A stretch of 64,000 bases of DNA from Burkholderia cenocepacia (GTDB lineage: Bacteria > Pseudomonadota > Gammaproteobacteria > Burkholderiales > Burkholderiaceae). The notes beneath the pieces were generated by a model. The model saw nothing but the letters and a program-made list of their open reading frames with translations. It ran no database searches and was not told the origin of the DNA. Location of the stretch: assembly GCF_014211915.1 (NCBI RefSeq), contig NZ_CP060040.1:930001-994000 (forward strand). The letters run 5' to 3'. The position numbers and the translations under genes are program-made. Positions 20,427 to 29,135 of the stretch are shown one piece after another (within the stretch, counting starts at the first letter, position 1; every line of letters starts with the position of its first letter).

Positions 20427-22355
20427 ATGAATATTCGTCACCTGCTTGCCACGTCCGCCGCTACCGCGCTGCTTTCCCCGCTCGCCCATGCGGCTGGCGA
20501 CACGGCGCAGGCGCAGCCCGCCGCGCCTGCGTCAGGCGCGGACCTGCCGACGATCAGCGTGACCGACACACGGCATCTGCCCGAATCGTTCGACCGCCGC
20601 TATGCATCGACGCAGGTGCTCACGCGCGAGGATCTCGACCGGCTGTCGCCCGCCGACCCGAGCATCACGCAGGCGCTTGCGACGCTGCCGGGCGTGACCG
20701 TCGCGCAGAACGGCGGGCCCGGCTCGTCCGCATCGGTCAGCATCCGCGGCTCGTCGGCGAGCCAGGTCGCCGTGTTCATCGACGGCATCCGGATCGGCTC
20801 GCCGACCACCGGCATCGCGCCGTGGGCCGACCTGCCGACCGAAGCGTTCGAGCGCGTCGAAGTGATCTCCGGGCCGGCCGCCGCGTCGTTCGGCAACAAC
20901 GCGATGGGCGGCGTCGTGCAGCTCTTCACGCGCCGCGCCGCCAACCAGCCGAACCGGACCACCGTGTCGTTCGGCGGCGGCTCGAACAAGACGTTCGACA
21001 CGCAGTTCCGCACGTCGGGCACGGTGCCGCCGACGGGGCCGCTGGCCGCGCTCGGCGGGCTCACCTACTCGCTCGGGCTGCACGACTACAACACGGCCGG
21101 CATCGATGCGACGCGGCCGTTCTTCTACGGCCACGAAGACGGCCGCAATCCGTATCACGCGCAGGATCTCGATGCGCGGCTGGGCTATGCGCGCGACAAC
21201 TGGTCGATCTCGACGTTCGCGCTGTACCACCGCTCCGATCTGTCCTACGACAACAGCGGCTACGCGAATCGCGAGCTCGATCACCAGTTGACGACCGGCG
21301 TCGCGTTCCATCTCGACATCACGCCCGATACGCAGTTCGATCAGTCGTTCGGCTATGCGAACGACCGCCAGTTCATCTACGCGGACAACCCGGCGCTCGC
21401 GACGGACCAGATCAATTCGCAGCGCATCAGCACGTCGACGTCGCTGACCCATCAGGAGCACGGGTTTCACCTGTTCGGCCTGCCGCTGTCGGGCGAATCG
21501 AAGCTCGCGTACGACTTCACGCGCGAGCAGGCGTTCCTGCCGGTCGACATTCCCGGCGGCGTGCCGACGCGCAACGATTCCGCGTTCTCGCTGCACCAGT
21601 CGGCGACGTTCGGCCGCGTGACGATGTTCGTGGCCGGCCGTCACGAGATCATCGCCGGGCAAGCGGTGAACACCGGCAACGCCGCGCTGTCGTGGGCGAT
21701 CACGCCGGTCTACACGGCGCGCGTGTCGTACGGCAATGCGTTCCGCCTGCCGACCTTCAACGACCTGTACTACCCCGGCTACGGCAATCCGAACCTCAGC
21801 CCGGAACGCAGCACGTCGGTCGAGGCCGCGCTCGACGCGAACACGGCGTACGGCATGTTCACCGCGGCGATCTACGACACGCGCGTCAACAACCTGATCG
21901 CGTACAACCCGGCGACGTTCTCGCCGATGAACATCGGCCGTTCGCACATTCGCGGCATCGACCTGTCGTACAAGGGGACGATCGGCCGTTCGACGCCGGT
22001 GAGCGTCGCGGTCGGCATCCTGAATCCGCAGGACGAAACCAACCAGACCTGGCTCAGCCGCCGGCCGCGCCAGACGGTCAGCCTGAACGTCGACCACACG
22101 TGGGACGAACTGAAGCTGCACGCGCTCAGCACGGGCGCGTCGCTGCTGTACGGCGGCTCGACGTTCGACGATCCGGCCAACCGGCAGTATCTGGCGTCGT
22201 ACCTGACGGTGAGCCTGCGCGCGTCGTACCGGATCAATGCGCACCTGACCGTGTCGGCGTCGCTGTCGAACCTGTTCGACCGGCAATACATGACCGCGTA
22301 CGGCTACAACACGCTCGGGCGCACCGCGTTCGGCAAGGTCAGCTATACGTTCTGA
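20427..22355 (+). CDS. btuB: TonB-dependent cobalamin receptor (BtuB-like)
   Basis: Outer-membrane receptor of 642 residues. There is a signal peptide (cut near residue 22 after LAHA), a plug with PGVTVAQNGGPGSSASVSIRGSSASQVAVFIDGIRIG and the conserved NNAMGGVVQLFTRR, then a 22-strand barrel ending YTF. A TonB-box-like stretch TISVTD follows the signal peptide. The B12 riboswitch immediately upstream fixes the substrate class as cobalamin or a corrinoid. The ATG at 20427 is chosen for its signal peptide although no clear ribosome site precedes it; an in-frame ATG at 20301 is the alternative. BtuF/BtuCD are not adjacent. Confidence 0.93.
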   Translation: MNIRHLLATSAATALLSPLAHAAGDTAQAQPAAPASGADLPTISVTDTRHLPESFDRRYASTQVLTREDLDRLSPADPSITQALATLPGVTVAQNGGPGSSASVSIRGSSASQVAVFIDGIRIGSPTTGIAPWADLPTEAFERVEVISGPAAASFGNNAMGGVVQLFTRRAANQPNRTTVSFGGGSNKTFDTQFRTSGTVPPTGPLAALGGLTYSLGLHDYNTAGIDATRPFFYGHEDGRNPYHAQDLDARLGYARDNWSISTFALYHRSDLSYDNSGYANRELDHQLTTGVAFHLDITPDTQFDQSFGYANDRQFIYADNPALATDQINSQRISTSTSLTHQEHGFHLFGLPLSGESKLAYDFTREQAFLPVDIPGGVPTRNDSAFSLHQSATFGRVTMFVAGRHEIIAGQAVNTGNAALSWAITPVYTARVSYGNAFRLPTFNDLYYPGYGNPNLSPERSTSVEAALDANTAYGMFTAAIYDTRVNNLIAYNPATFSPMNIGRSHIRGIDLSYKGTIGRSTPVSVAVGILNPQDETNQTWLSRRPRQTVSLNVDHTWDELKLHALSTGASLLYGGSTFDDPANRQYLASYLTVSLRASYRINAHLTVSASLSNLFDRQYMTAYGYNTLGRTAFGKVSYTF

Positions 22356-22398
22356 TGGCCACGCACATCGGCGCAAGGAACCCCACCGGCACGCGCGC

Positions 22399-23031
22399 CT
22401 AGATCAGCCCGCGCACGCCCGCGACCAGCTGGATCGCGCCGAATACCGCGACGACGGCCGCCGACACACGCGACAGCCCGTGCATGAACGCGAACGACAG
22501 CTTCGTGCGCAGCGCGGCGCTCGCGCTGCTCAGGCACAGCCACCACATGGCCGAACCGATGAACACGCCGGCCACCATCCACGCGACGGTCGCCCACATC
22601 GCGCCTTCCCGCGCCCCTGGCAACGGGCCGAGCGCCGCAAAGATCCCGACGAACGACACGATCGTCATCGGGTTCGACAGCGTGAGGCCGAACGTCGTCA
22701 GGAAATCGCGCAGGACGGTCGACCGCGGCAGGTCGCGTTGCCCCGCCGGCGCGGCCGGCGCCTGGCGTGCGATGGTCCATGCGAGCCAGACGAGAAACGC
22801 GCCGCCGCCGATTTTCAGGCCGACGGTCAGCATCGGGAACGCGGTGACGATGCCCGCGACGCCCAGCGCGCCGAGCAGGCCGTAAATCGCATCGGCGCAC
22901 GCTGCGCCGATGCCCGTCGCGAAGCCCGCCTGGAAGCCGCGGCTCAGGCTGCGCTGAATGCACAGCATGCCGATCGGGCCGACCGGCACCGCGATCGACA
23001 GCCCCATCACGACGGATTTGATGAACAACAT
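22399..23031 (-). CDS. LysE-family amino acid exporter
   Basis: Inner-membrane exporter of 210 residues with six predicted helices; the first carries the family motif GLSIAVPVGPIGMLCIQRSLSRG and the middle has TLSNPMTIVSF, both typical of LysE/ArgO/RhtB proteins. AAGGAG precedes the ATG by six bases. It is divergent from an Lrp-type regulator with a shared palindromic operator, the usual arrangement for LysE-type exporters controlled by their own amino acid. The amino acid exported is unknown. Confidence 0.9.
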   Translation of the reverse strand: MLFIKSVVMGLSIAVPVGPIGMLCIQRSLSRGFQAGFATGIGAACADAIYGLLGALGVAGIVTAFPMLTVGLKIGGGAFLVWLAWTIARQAPAAPAGQRDLPRSTVLRDFLTTFGLTLSNPMTIVSFVGIFAALGPLPGAREGAMWATVAWMVAGVFIGSAMWWLCLSSASAALRTKLSFAFMHGLSRVSAAVVAVFGAIQLVAGVRGLI

Positions 23032-23101
23032 CGCCTGCTCCTTGCAACATCCAGTGGCTCGAACAGGCATCGTAGGGAAAGTCCGGCCCCCGCTGAATGC
23101 G

Positions 23102-23137
23102 GTTTTTAAGGAAAAATGGCGGCTCTCCCTTAAAAAC
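23102..23137. promoter_or_regulatory. inverted-repeat operator between lysE-type and lrp-type genes
   Basis: GTTTTTAAGG, 16 bases, CCTTAAAAAC: a perfect 10-bp inverted repeat immediately before the regulator start and within 110 bases of the exporter start. It is the probable site for the Lrp-type protein. Confidence 0.7.
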
Positions 23138-23147
23138 TCCAACCGCA

Positions 23148-23609
23148 ATGGACGATCTGGACTGGAAGGTGCTGGCGCTGTTGCAGGACAACGGGCGCAT
23201 CAGCTATACGGAGCTCGCGCGCCAGGTTCACCTGTCGGTGCCGGCGGTGACGGAGCGCGTGAAGCGTCTTGAAGCGGCCGGTGTGATCGACGGCTACACC
23301 GCCCGGATCAATCCGTCCGCGGCCGGCTATCCGGTGAGCGCGCTGATCGGCATCACGGTGCCGCAACCGGCGAAAGCGAAGTTCCTCAAGCTGCTGGAGA
23401 CGATTCCCGAAGTCGTCGAATGCCATCACGTGACGGGCGCGGATTCGTACGTGATGCGGTTCGTCGCCGTCAGCATGGCCCATCTCGAACAACTGATCGA
23501 ACGGGTCAACCTGTACGGCGAGACGCGCACGTCGATCGTGATGTCGACGCCGTTGCCGGCGCGCGGGATGGCGCGGCCGTCGTCGAAGCCCGGCGACACG
23601 CGTCGGTAG
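23148..23609 (+). CDS. Lrp/AsnC-family transcriptional regulator
   Basis: A 153-residue feast/famine regulator. The N-terminal HTH is DLDWKVLALLQDNGRISYTELARQ plus HLSVPAVTERVKRLEAAGVI; the C-terminal RAM/AsnC ligand domain includes PEVVECHHVTGADSYVMRF. It likely senses an amino acid and controls the divergent LysE exporter. The start at 23148 begins with the standard MDDLDWKVL; a longer frame would run into the operator. Confidence 0.92.
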   Translation: MDDLDWKVLALLQDNGRISYTELARQVHLSVPAVTERVKRLEAAGVIDGYTARINPSAAGYPVSALIGITVPQPAKAKFLKLLETIPEVVECHHVTGADSYVMRFVAVSMAHLEQLIERVNLYGETRTSIVMSTPLPARGMARPSSKPGDTRR

Positions 23610-23722
23610 CGGGCCGCGGTTTCGGGACCGTCCGACGCGACCGGCCGAACCGGCGACGACCGATGGTCGCCGGCCCCCGTCATGCATCGCGTTCCCCTCG
23701 CATGACGATCGGTACGGGCCGG

Positions 23723-25219
23723 CTATTTGCCGATCGCACCGCCGAGCAGGCCGCCCACCAGCGACGTCACCGGCGCGAGCGGATTGGCGAGACCGCCCAG
23801 CGGCGAGCCGCCGCCGCTCGTACCGGTCGCCGAGCCATCGTGCACGGTCGCCGGGATGCCGCCGACCACGCTCGTCACCAGACCGGCAACCGGCACCGCG
23901 CCGTTCGGGCCGCTCGGGTTCACGAGCCCGCCTGTATTGGTCACCGTGTTGCCGACTGCCCGAACCAGGCCGCCGACCGCGCCGACGATCGGCTGCGGCG
24001 ACGTGGACGTCACCTTCCATCCGGCCGACGTGATCGCGCCGCCGACCTGCCCGAGCAGGCCCGCGACCGGCTGCCCGAGGCCGGTTGCGGTGCCGACCTG
24101 CTGCGTGAGCTGGCCCGCCGTCGTCACGAGCGGCGTGATCGCGGTGCTGATCGCCTGCGTCGCCTGCTGGACCGGGGCCGACGACAGGGCCGCGCCGAGC
24201 ATGGTGCCGCCCGACTTCAGGCCGCCGGCCACCGTGTCGAGCAGGCCACCGACGGGCGCCGTGATCGGCGCGAGCGGTGACAGCGGGCCAGAGCCGAGCG
24301 CCTTCACCGTTTCGCTGAGGCCGTTGACCGGGTTGCCGGTCGAGCCGACGAGGGTGCCAAGGCCCATTACCGTCCTGCCGACCGGGTTCGGCGTAAAGCC
24401 GATCTGACCGATACCGTTGCTCACGGCGTTCGTCGTATCGCGGACGATCGTGCCGACGCCGGTGACCGTGTCGGCCGGCCCGGCCGTCACCGCCTTGCCG
24501 ACGCCCGGCAGCGTCACGTCGCCGAGCGTCGCGCCCGCAGCCAGCACGACTGCGCCGACGGAACTGATGATGCCGTTGGTGCCGGGTGTGCCGCTGGTTC
24601 CGCTGGTGCCGCCTGTGCCGCTGGTTCCACTCGTGCCACTGGTTCCACTGGTTCCACTGGTTCCACTGGTTCCACTGGTTCCGCTGGTTCCGCTGGTTCC
24701 GCTGGTTCCGCTGGTTCCGCTAGTTCCGCTAGTTCCGCTAGTTCCGCTAGTTCCGCTAGTTCCGCTAGTTCCGCTAGTTCCGCTAGTTCCGCTAGTTCCG
24801 CTAGTTCCGCTAGTTCCGCTAGTTCCGCTAGTTCCGCTAGTTCCGCTAGTTCCGCTAGTTCCGCTAGTTCCGCTAGTTCCGCTAGTTCCGCTAGTTCCGC
24901 TAGTTCCGCTAGTTCCGCTAGTTCCGCTAGTTCCGCTAGTTCCGCTAGTTCCGCTAGTTCCGCTAGTTCCACTAGCTCCGCTAGTCCCGCTAGTTCCGCT
25001 AGTTCCGCTAGTTCCACTAGTTCCGCTGGTACCGCTCGTGCCACTTGATCCACTCGTGCCACTGGTCCCACTCGTGCCACTGGTCCCGCTCGTACTCGTC
25101 CCGATGTTGTTACCGGCCAGCGTCGGTGCCGTAATGTCGCCGCCGCCGCATGCCGCGAGCGCGCACGCCGCGGCAATGGCGGCGAACGCAACGTTCGCCT
25201 TGATGAAGTGATCTTGCAT
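23723..25219 (-). CDS. collagen-like Gly-Thr-Ser repeat lipoprotein
   Basis: A 498-residue exported protein. The signal peptide ends in a lipobox (ACALAAC, Cys24), followed by about 57 Gly-X-Y triplets, almost all Gly-Thr-Ser, from about residue 39 to 210; the C-terminal ~290 residues are a Gly/Ala/Val-rich domain with repeated GxVGGLLxxV segments. This is the plan of bacterial collagen-like surface proteins described in Burkholderia. No proline occurs in the repeat, so whether it forms a triple helix is open; Thr could be glycosylated. The ATG at 25219 gives a good signal peptide. The array is made of perfect 9-base repeats, so length variants should be common and stay in frame. Confidence 0.82.
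   Translation of the reverse strand: MQDHFIKANVAFAAIAAACALAACGGGDITAPTLAGNNIGTSTSGTSGTSGTSGTSGSSGTSGTSGTSGTSGTSGTSGTSGASGTSGTSGTSGTSGTSGTSGTSGTSGTSGTSGTSGTSGTSGTSGTSGTSGTSGTSGTSGTSGTSGTSGTSGTSGTSGTSGTSGTSGTSGTSGTSGTSGTSGTSGTSGTSGTSGTSGTSGTGGTSGTSGTPGTNGIISSVGAVVLAAGATLGDVTLPGVGKAVTAGPADTVTGVGTIVRDTTNAVSNGIGQIGFTPNPVGRTVMGLGTLVGSTGNPVNGLSETVKALGSGPLSPLAPITAPVGGLLDTVAGGLKSGGTMLGAALSSAPVQQATQAISTAITPLVTTAGQLTQQVGTATGLGQPVAGLLGQVGGAITSAGWKVTSTSPQPIVGAVGGLVRAVGNTVTNTGGLVNPSGPNGAVPVAGLVTSVVGGIPATVHDGSATGTSGGGSPLGGLANPLAPVTSLVGGLLGGAIGK
24587..25103 (-). repeat. 9-bp tandem repeat array coding for Gly-Thr-Ser
   Basis: On the plus strand the unit is GCTAGTTCC. It is repeated 28 times without a mismatch from 24719 to 24970, flanked on both sides by older copies (GCTGGTTCC, ACTGGTTCC and further variants). 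The unit is three codons, so slippage changes length but not frame. The perfect centre and diverged flanks suggest recent expansion. Confidence 0.95.
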
Positions 25220-25483
25220 GGAAGCCCCCGTTCGCTATTCAGCGCGATCACCCCAACAAGCATCTACCGTGCCATTTCCAACGGCCTTCTTCACAATTTC
25301 ACAATCACCCTGCGATAGCCGTCCGCGCCGCACTGCGCGGCATGGCGCATCACGTGCGGATCGTGCCTCGCGGCGCGGTCCGCCCTGGCATTCCGATAAC
25401 GCCGACGTAACACCGGCCCTGCGTTACGTAGCACGAACCAGGAAAAACCGACGTCGTCCATCCGTACACGGGCCACATAGTCG

Positions 25484-25831
25484 TCACGGTCGCTTCACCA
25501 GTTTCACGATCGTCAGTGTGCCGTTGACGTTTTCCACTCGAACCCGGACCCTGTCGCCCATATGCAGCGACGGGATCATCGCCGCGTCGCCGGCCTTGAA
25601 CGCCATCGTCATCGGCGGCATTCCGATGTTGTCGAGGGCGCCGTGCTTCAGCGTCACGAGCTGGCGGCCGGCGTCGATTTCCTTGACTTCGGCATCGGTC
25701 AGCTTCGTATCCGGCACCGACATGGTCGTGTCGGCTGACTTCATGCCGGACATGTCGCCACTCGCGAGCGCCAACGTCGCAACGATCGCCATCGCGTACG
25801 ACACGACGACGGCGTGAAAACAGGTTTTCAT
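25484..25831 (-). CDS. CusF-like periplasmic copper-binding protein
   Basis: A 115-residue protein with a signal peptide (residues 1 to about 24) and a CusF/OB-fold domain. The metal motif reads HGALDNIGMPPMTMAF, so the His and two Met ligands of CusF are present while CusF's stacking Trp is replaced by Met. It should bind Cu(I) or Ag(I) in the periplasm. No CusA/B efflux genes are next to it; instead it is followed in the same direction by none and preceded by the DUF2182/DUF1326 pair, 53 bases away. Confidence 0.88.
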   Translation of the reverse strand: MKTCFHAVVVSYAMAIVATLALASGDMSGMKSADTTMSVPDTKLTDAEVKEIDAGRQLVTLKHGALDNIGMPPMTMAFKAGDAAMIPSLHMGDRVRVRVENVNGTLTIVKLVKRP

Positions 25832-25884
25832 CGAGCGTCTCCCGTCGGGCCCGGCGCGTTTCCCCCGCCAGCCGGCGCTACGCA

Positions 25885-26676
25885 TCACACGATCAACGTC
25901 ACACCGGCCCATGCGATCAGCACGGCACCCAGCACACGGCCGATACGATCGCCGCCGGGCAGCACCTTTTCCACGAACACGAACAGCGACAACGCGACGA
26001 TCCATGTGACGTTCATCACGCCGCCGACGAACAGCAGCGCCATCAGCAACCAGCAGCAGCCCACGCAAACCATGCCGTGCCGCGCCCCCAGCAGGAAACT
26101 GCCGGCAACGCCCGGACGCCAGTGCGCGACCAGGAATGCCGCCGGCGCACGGCATTGCCGCAGGCACGCACGTTTCAGCGGCGAGAATTGGTAGAGTCCG
26201 GCCAGCGCCAGCACGATCGCGGAAAGCAGCGCACTCTTCGACCACAGCATCATCGCGGAGATCAGCCCGGCCGGCTGCAGCACCGCCTGAAGCAACGCCG
26301 CGCCGATCGAGAACGCCAGCCATGTCGTCAGATAGCCGGCCAGCAGCGCGACCGACGTGAACGCCGATCCCGCCGCCCCGTCGCCGTGCTGCCGCAGCAC
26401 GCGCCGGTACAGCATCACGAGCGGCGCCGCGCCGGGCGTCATCATCGCGATCATCATCACCCACCACATCGCGATCACGGTCGGCAGAGACGGGTCCATG
26501 CTGCCCATGCCGTCCGCCAGCCGATGCGGAAACAGCGCGACGGTCGTCATCTCCCGCGCCGACATGCCGGTTCCCGCGCCGGTCCACAGATAGAACCAGC
26601 ACAGCCCCACGAGCGCGGCCATGCCGAGCAGCGTGACGGCCCGCTCGCGCGCGAACCAGGAGTCGAACGGCGTCAT
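25885..26676 (-). CDS. DUF2182 multi-pass membrane protein
   Basis: A 263-residue integral membrane protein of the DUF2182 (predicted metal-binding membrane protein) family. About seven hydrophobic segments are visible; the diagnostic stretch is MWWVMMIAMMTPGAAPLV near residue 72-89, and a late GMVCVGCCWLLMALLFV contains a Cys cluster. Its ATG overlaps the stop of the DUF1326 gene as ATGA, so the two are translationally coupled. The Met/Cys content and the CusF-like neighbour suggest a metal, probably copper, function. This is inference. Confidence 0.85.
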   Translation of the reverse strand: MTPFDSWFARERAVTLLGMAALVGLCWFYLWTGAGTGMSAREMTTVALFPHRLADGMGSMDPSLPTVIAMWWVMMIAMMTPGAAPLVMLYRRVLRQHGDGAAGSAFTSVALLAGYLTTWLAFSIGAALLQAVLQPAGLISAMMLWSKSALLSAIVLALAGLYQFSPLKRACLRQCRAPAAFLVAHWRPGVAGSFLLGARHGMVCVGCCWLLMALLFVGGVMNVTWIVALSLFVFVEKVLPGGDRIGRVLGAVLIAWAGVTLIV

Positions 26677-27317
26677 GCCGCGGCGCGATGCCGGATCAGC
26701 CCGTGATTGTTCAGATGCAGCCGCGCGAATTGCGCATAGGTTCCGTCGAGATTCAGCGCGATGTTGCCCTGCGAGCGCCCCGTGCCCGAACCGATCTCGG
26801 CCAGCTCGTATTCGAACCCGTGCGGCAGGTCGATCCGCACGCGATGCTCGGCCCCCGTCACCGGATTGCGGATGGGTTCGCCGGTCGCATCGAACACCCC
26901 GTCGACGTGAATCCGGCCGCGCCGCGCATCGACATCGACGTCGAAATCGATCTTCGTGAAGATTGGATCGAACGCGTGCTCGAGCGTCGACGCATACACC
27001 GAGAACATCGTCGCGAATGGATCGGTGTCCTGACCGGTCATGATCTTCAGCACGGCATCGCGCTGCGCCGGACTGGCACGCTCGTCGACGATCGGCTGGC
27101 ACTTTCCCTTGCCTTCGTGCACGGCGCCCGGCCACTGGAACACCACCGCGATCCTGACGCCGTCGAGCACCACGTCGCCGTAGTGGCCGCTGTCGATCGA
27201 AATCGCCCCCATCGCTTCGCAGTTGCCGTTGGTCGGCAGCGCATTGAACTGACAAGGGCAACCGTATGAGCAATTGCAACTGATCATTTCGGTTCCCTGA
27301 ATTTCCCACGGCGTCAT
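26673..27317 (-). CDS. DUF1326 protein
   Basis: A 214-residue cytoplasmic protein of the DUF1326 family, almost always found beside DUF2182. The N-terminus carries the hallmark Cys cluster EMISCNCSYGCPCQFN (C-x-C-x3-C-x-C), a plausible metal site. The ATG at 27317 follows AGGTGGAG. Its stop overlaps the next start (ATGA). No enzymatic motif is seen; function unknown. Confidence 0.87.
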   Translation of the reverse strand: MTPWEIQGTEMISCNCSYGCPCQFNALPTNGNCEAMGAISIDSGHYGDVVLDGVRIAVVFQWPGAVHEGKGKCQPIVDERASPAQRDAVLKIMTGQDTDPFATMFSVYASTLEHAFDPIFTKIDFDVDVDARRGRIHVDGVFDATGEPIRNPVTGAEHRVRIDLPHGFEYELAEIGSGTGRSQGNIALNLDGTYAQFARLHLNNHGLIRHRAAA

Positions 27318-27474
27318 GGCTCCACCTCGCGCGCTGAAACGGACGAACGCTTCGAATCTAGTGCACGGGATGAGGGAAAGCAAAGCGGGAATGGCGGCGT
27401 GAAAACCGCGCGTTGCGGCCTCACGTAAGACGTTTCGGGATGCGTTCGCGGGGCTGTTCCTGAAACCCTTGTTC

Positions 27475-27774
27475 TCACACGATCAGCGATGCGACGATCG
27501 CACACCACACCGCGCCTGCGCCGCACAGAAACACGCGCCGCGCGACGAACATTCGCGACTCGTCGTCGGGTTTTTTCATCGGCGACGTCGCGAGAAACGG
27601 CACGCTGGCCAGGCACGCGAACCCCGCCAGCGCCGGCACGATCACGACGTAGTCGCCGAATCGCCAAGGCAGCGCCTCGTGCAACCCCCAGTAGCCAAGA
27701 AACAGCATGCCCATCGAGAACATCGTCGCCGCGGCCGAACTGAGCGCGACCACTGATCCTGTCGGAAATTGCAC
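27475..27774 (-). CDS. small multi-pass membrane protein
   Basis: A 99-residue protein I do not recognise, with three hydrophobic segments (about 8-30, 39-60 and 78-98). A GTG start at 27774 is supported by GGGAGG five to six bases upstream. It lies 157 bases before the DUF1326 gene in the same direction and could share its transcript. Confidence 0.6.
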   Translation of the reverse strand: MQFPTGSVVALSSAAATMFSMGMLFLGYWGLHEALPWRFGDYVVIVPALAGFACLASVPFLATSPMKKPDDESRMFVARRVFLCGAGAVWCAIVASLIV

Positions 27775-27985
27775 GGGAACCTCCCTTCGCGCGGCGCGCG
27801 ATGCAACGCCTCTCGCCGAAGACCAACATCATCTCGTCCGCCGGCAACGAAGTCGGGCATTCGGGCGCGAATGCATCGAGCGCATCGTCTCCGCTCCTCA
27901 GCGAATGCGCGTTGTCACGGATTGACAGAGCCAGCCTGATCGAGCGGTCATGTCGTAATCGTCCAAGAGGACGCGCGTGACGCCG

Positions 27986-28234
27986 TCAACCCGGCTTTTT
28001 CGTACCCTGCGCAACGGAAATCCATCCGACCACCGCCGCGGCGACCCAGCAACAGGTGATCATCAGGTCCAGATCCATCAGTCCCTGGAAATTCGTACTG
28101 TTTTCGAAACTGCAGCGCTGATGGCCCCTGACCCACATACAGCCGCTGATCAGCTGCTGGATATGCATGTAGACGCTGTACACGGCAACGGCCGAAGCGA
28201 TGACGGCGACCCGCAGGCTTATGCTCTTTTTCAT
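27986..28234 (-). CDS. small two-helix membrane protein
   Basis: An 82-residue frame with a basic N-terminus (MKKS), a hydrophobic helix at about 6-28 and a second at about 55-75, ending in a Lys-rich tail. No good ribosome site is seen. Unknown function; the membrane topology is the main support. Confidence 0.5.
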   Translation of the reverse strand: MKKSISLRVAVIASAVAVYSVYMHIQQLISGCMWVRGHQRCSFENSTNFQGLMDLDLMITCCWVAAAVVGWISVAQGTKKPG

Positions 28235-28369
28235 TGACGCTGAAGGCGTGGGATGATCTCCCGCCGATCTTAAGCCAATGGCGATGCGTGACGCAATCGA
28301 TCCGGTATGGACCCGATCGACCGGCACGCGTAAAAGAACATCGATCTCGCAGCGGCAACGCGGACCACC

Positions 28370-28777
28370 ATGACGAAACGAGACACGATCGCACTGATCG
28401 TCGATCCCGACAGCGGCGAGCGGATTCGCGACATCCCCGCGCACGCACGGCATACGTGGGTCGTGACGAGCGACGCGAACGATCCCGTGATCAGACGGAT
28501 CTGGAATACGCGTCGGGCAGAGCTGGATCGAGCCGCCGAAGGCGGCGTGACCCTGTTCCAGCGTCATGGCGACGACCGCGAAAGCTGGTGCGCCGGAATA
28601 CTGGATGCGGTGGACGACCATCACGGCGACGCGATGCATCGCGACGGCTATGCGATCCTGGCCGTTTACGGCACGCCGCTTTCCGGGTGCCTTCGGCACG
28701 CGTTGTCCGCCTTCGGGTTTTCGGAGTTCGTGTCGACGACGGAAGGATTTCGCGCGATCAAGCGCGACACCGGATGA
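28370..28777 (+). CDS. hypothetical protein
   Basis: A 135-residue soluble protein with no family I can name. Codon use is like neighbouring genes and the composition is balanced, with conserved-looking GYAILAVYGTPLSGCLRHALSAF in the C-terminal half. A CGGA stretch stands at the right distance from the ATG. It is divergent from the two-helix membrane protein and has no partner downstream. Confidence 0.55.
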   Translation: MTKRDTIALIVDPDSGERIRDIPAHARHTWVVTSDANDPVIRRIWNTRRAELDRAAEGGVTLFQRHGDDRESWCAGILDAVDDHHGDAMHRDGYAILAVYGTPLSGCLRHALSAFGFSEFVSTTEGFRAIKRDTG

Positions 28778-29135
28778 ATCGCGGGCGGTTGGCAGCGCCC
28801 TCCATTCAACCGACGATCGACGTGATCGTTGCCAATAGAAAGCCGCGTGCCGTTCGCCGTCGCTCGGCTGCCTCACGACACGTGCCGGCATGCCCGCGCA
28901 AGCAGCACGCCGCGCGGCACGTCGTAGCCGGCCTTCACGAATGCACTGGCCGCCGCGATCGTCGCACCGTCCCCCACCACCACATCGATGCCGACGGAAA
29001 CCGCGCGCAAGCCCCATTCGTCATCTGACGCGTGGGCATGCGGCTTGCGCGCTACGCGCTTTTTTGACCTGCTGACACCCCGCTGGCAGCAGGCAGCGCT
29101 TAAGGTCGCACGATCGCCCGCCGAGGAACGTCGCC
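28778..29135 (+). other. gap, nothing recognised
   Basis: About 360 bases between the hypothetical gene and the efflux pump gene. No frame on either strand shows a start site together with good codon use. Confidence 0.4.

Noticed and set aside
24587..25103. CRISPR array
   Set aside because: The repeats are contiguous 9-mers with no spacers and lie inside a coding frame.
24417..25211. Plus-strand frame coding Val-Pro-Leu repeats
   Set aside because: It is the mirror of the Gly-Thr-Ser array on the other strand; it has no signal or ribosome site.
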